Positions 5,518 through 5,586 of a DNA stretch of 5,586 nt are shown here, in pieces. Numbering within the stretch: position 1 is the first letter of the stretch; every line of letters starts with the position of its first letter. Source of the stretch: CAZMVU01 sp964569295. Lineage in GTDB: Bacteria > Hydrogenedentota > Hydrogenedentia > Hydrogenedentales > JAGMZX01. The notes under the pieces are model-generated. The model was not told the origin of the DNA. It made no database searches and was given only the letters and a program-made list of their open reading frames with translations. The position numbers and the translations under genes are program-made. Where the stretch lies: NCBI GenBank assembly GCA_964569295.1, contig CAZMVU010000262.1:1-5586 (forward strand), written 5' to 3'.

Positions 5518-5586
5518 GAGGCGGAAGGCAGGAGCCAATTGCGAAATTTGAAAGTCTTGAATGGCAGGGGAGTTGCGGCGGCGGGT

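Noticed and set aside
5380..5586. N-terminal extension of the PH-domain protein to the window edge
   Set aside because: The extension holds a strong promoter and a perfect GGAGG site just before the ATG at 5379; its residues (Arg/Cys/Pro-rich) look non-coding.
5561..5586. Start of a divergent forward gene at the right edge
   Set aside because: An ATG at 5561 opens a frame, but there is no Shine-Dalgarno site and only eight codons are visible.
1..5586. New defence, mobile or CRISPR-like system
   Set aside because: No repeat-spacer array, transposase, integrase, reverse transcriptase, nuclease or toxin-antitoxin pair is present; all five genes fall in known families.

Overview
The window looks like ordinary chromosome from a GC-rich (about 60% by eye) Gram-negative bacterium. 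The Gram-negative call rests on a lipobox-bearing, LysM-rich lytic transglycosylase together with an LL-diaminopimelate aminotransferase (DapL) of the type scattered through Deltaproteobacteria-like, PVC and related deep-branching phyla. The exact phylum cannot be fixed from the sequence alone; a poorly cultured group such as Hydrogenedentota would fit, but that is a guess. There are no tRNAs, rRNAs, transposases, CRISPR arrays or phage genes.

Layout, left to right. Positions 1-284 hold no convincing gene; they carry a run of three 7-bp repeats and two tight inverted repeats. A forward gene (285-722) encodes a COQ10/cyclase-type SRPBCC protein. It converges, 22 bp apart, with a long reverse gene (745-2907) for an MltD-like lipoprotein lytic transglycosylase with five LysM repeats. 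Further right, all on the reverse strand, are a PtsN-like PTS EIIA protein (3073-3537), DapL (3600-4775) and a small two-helix membrane protein with a bacterial PH domain (4927-5379).

Three reverse-strand promoters can be read directly. Each has a TTGAC[A/C] -35 box, exactly 17 bp, and a -10-like hexamer; they lie upstream of the PH-domain gene, of dapL and of the transglycosylase gene. This suggests three transcription units: the PH gene (perhaps reading through), dapL-ptsN, and the transglycosylase. The promoter and Shine-Dalgarno positions also fix the start codons of the transglycosylase and PH genes well inside their longest open frames.

Functionally the region leans towards the cell envelope. 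DapL would make LL-diaminopimelate, the precursor of lysine and of the peptidoglycan cross-link residue, and the transglycosylase would cut peptidoglycan. The EIIA protein may be a phosphorylation-dependent regulator co-transcribed with dapL. I found no convincing new defence, mobile or RNA-based system. The most interesting leftovers are the repeat/dyad cluster at the left edge, the dyad and direct repeat placed on two promoters, and the dapL-ptsN pairing.
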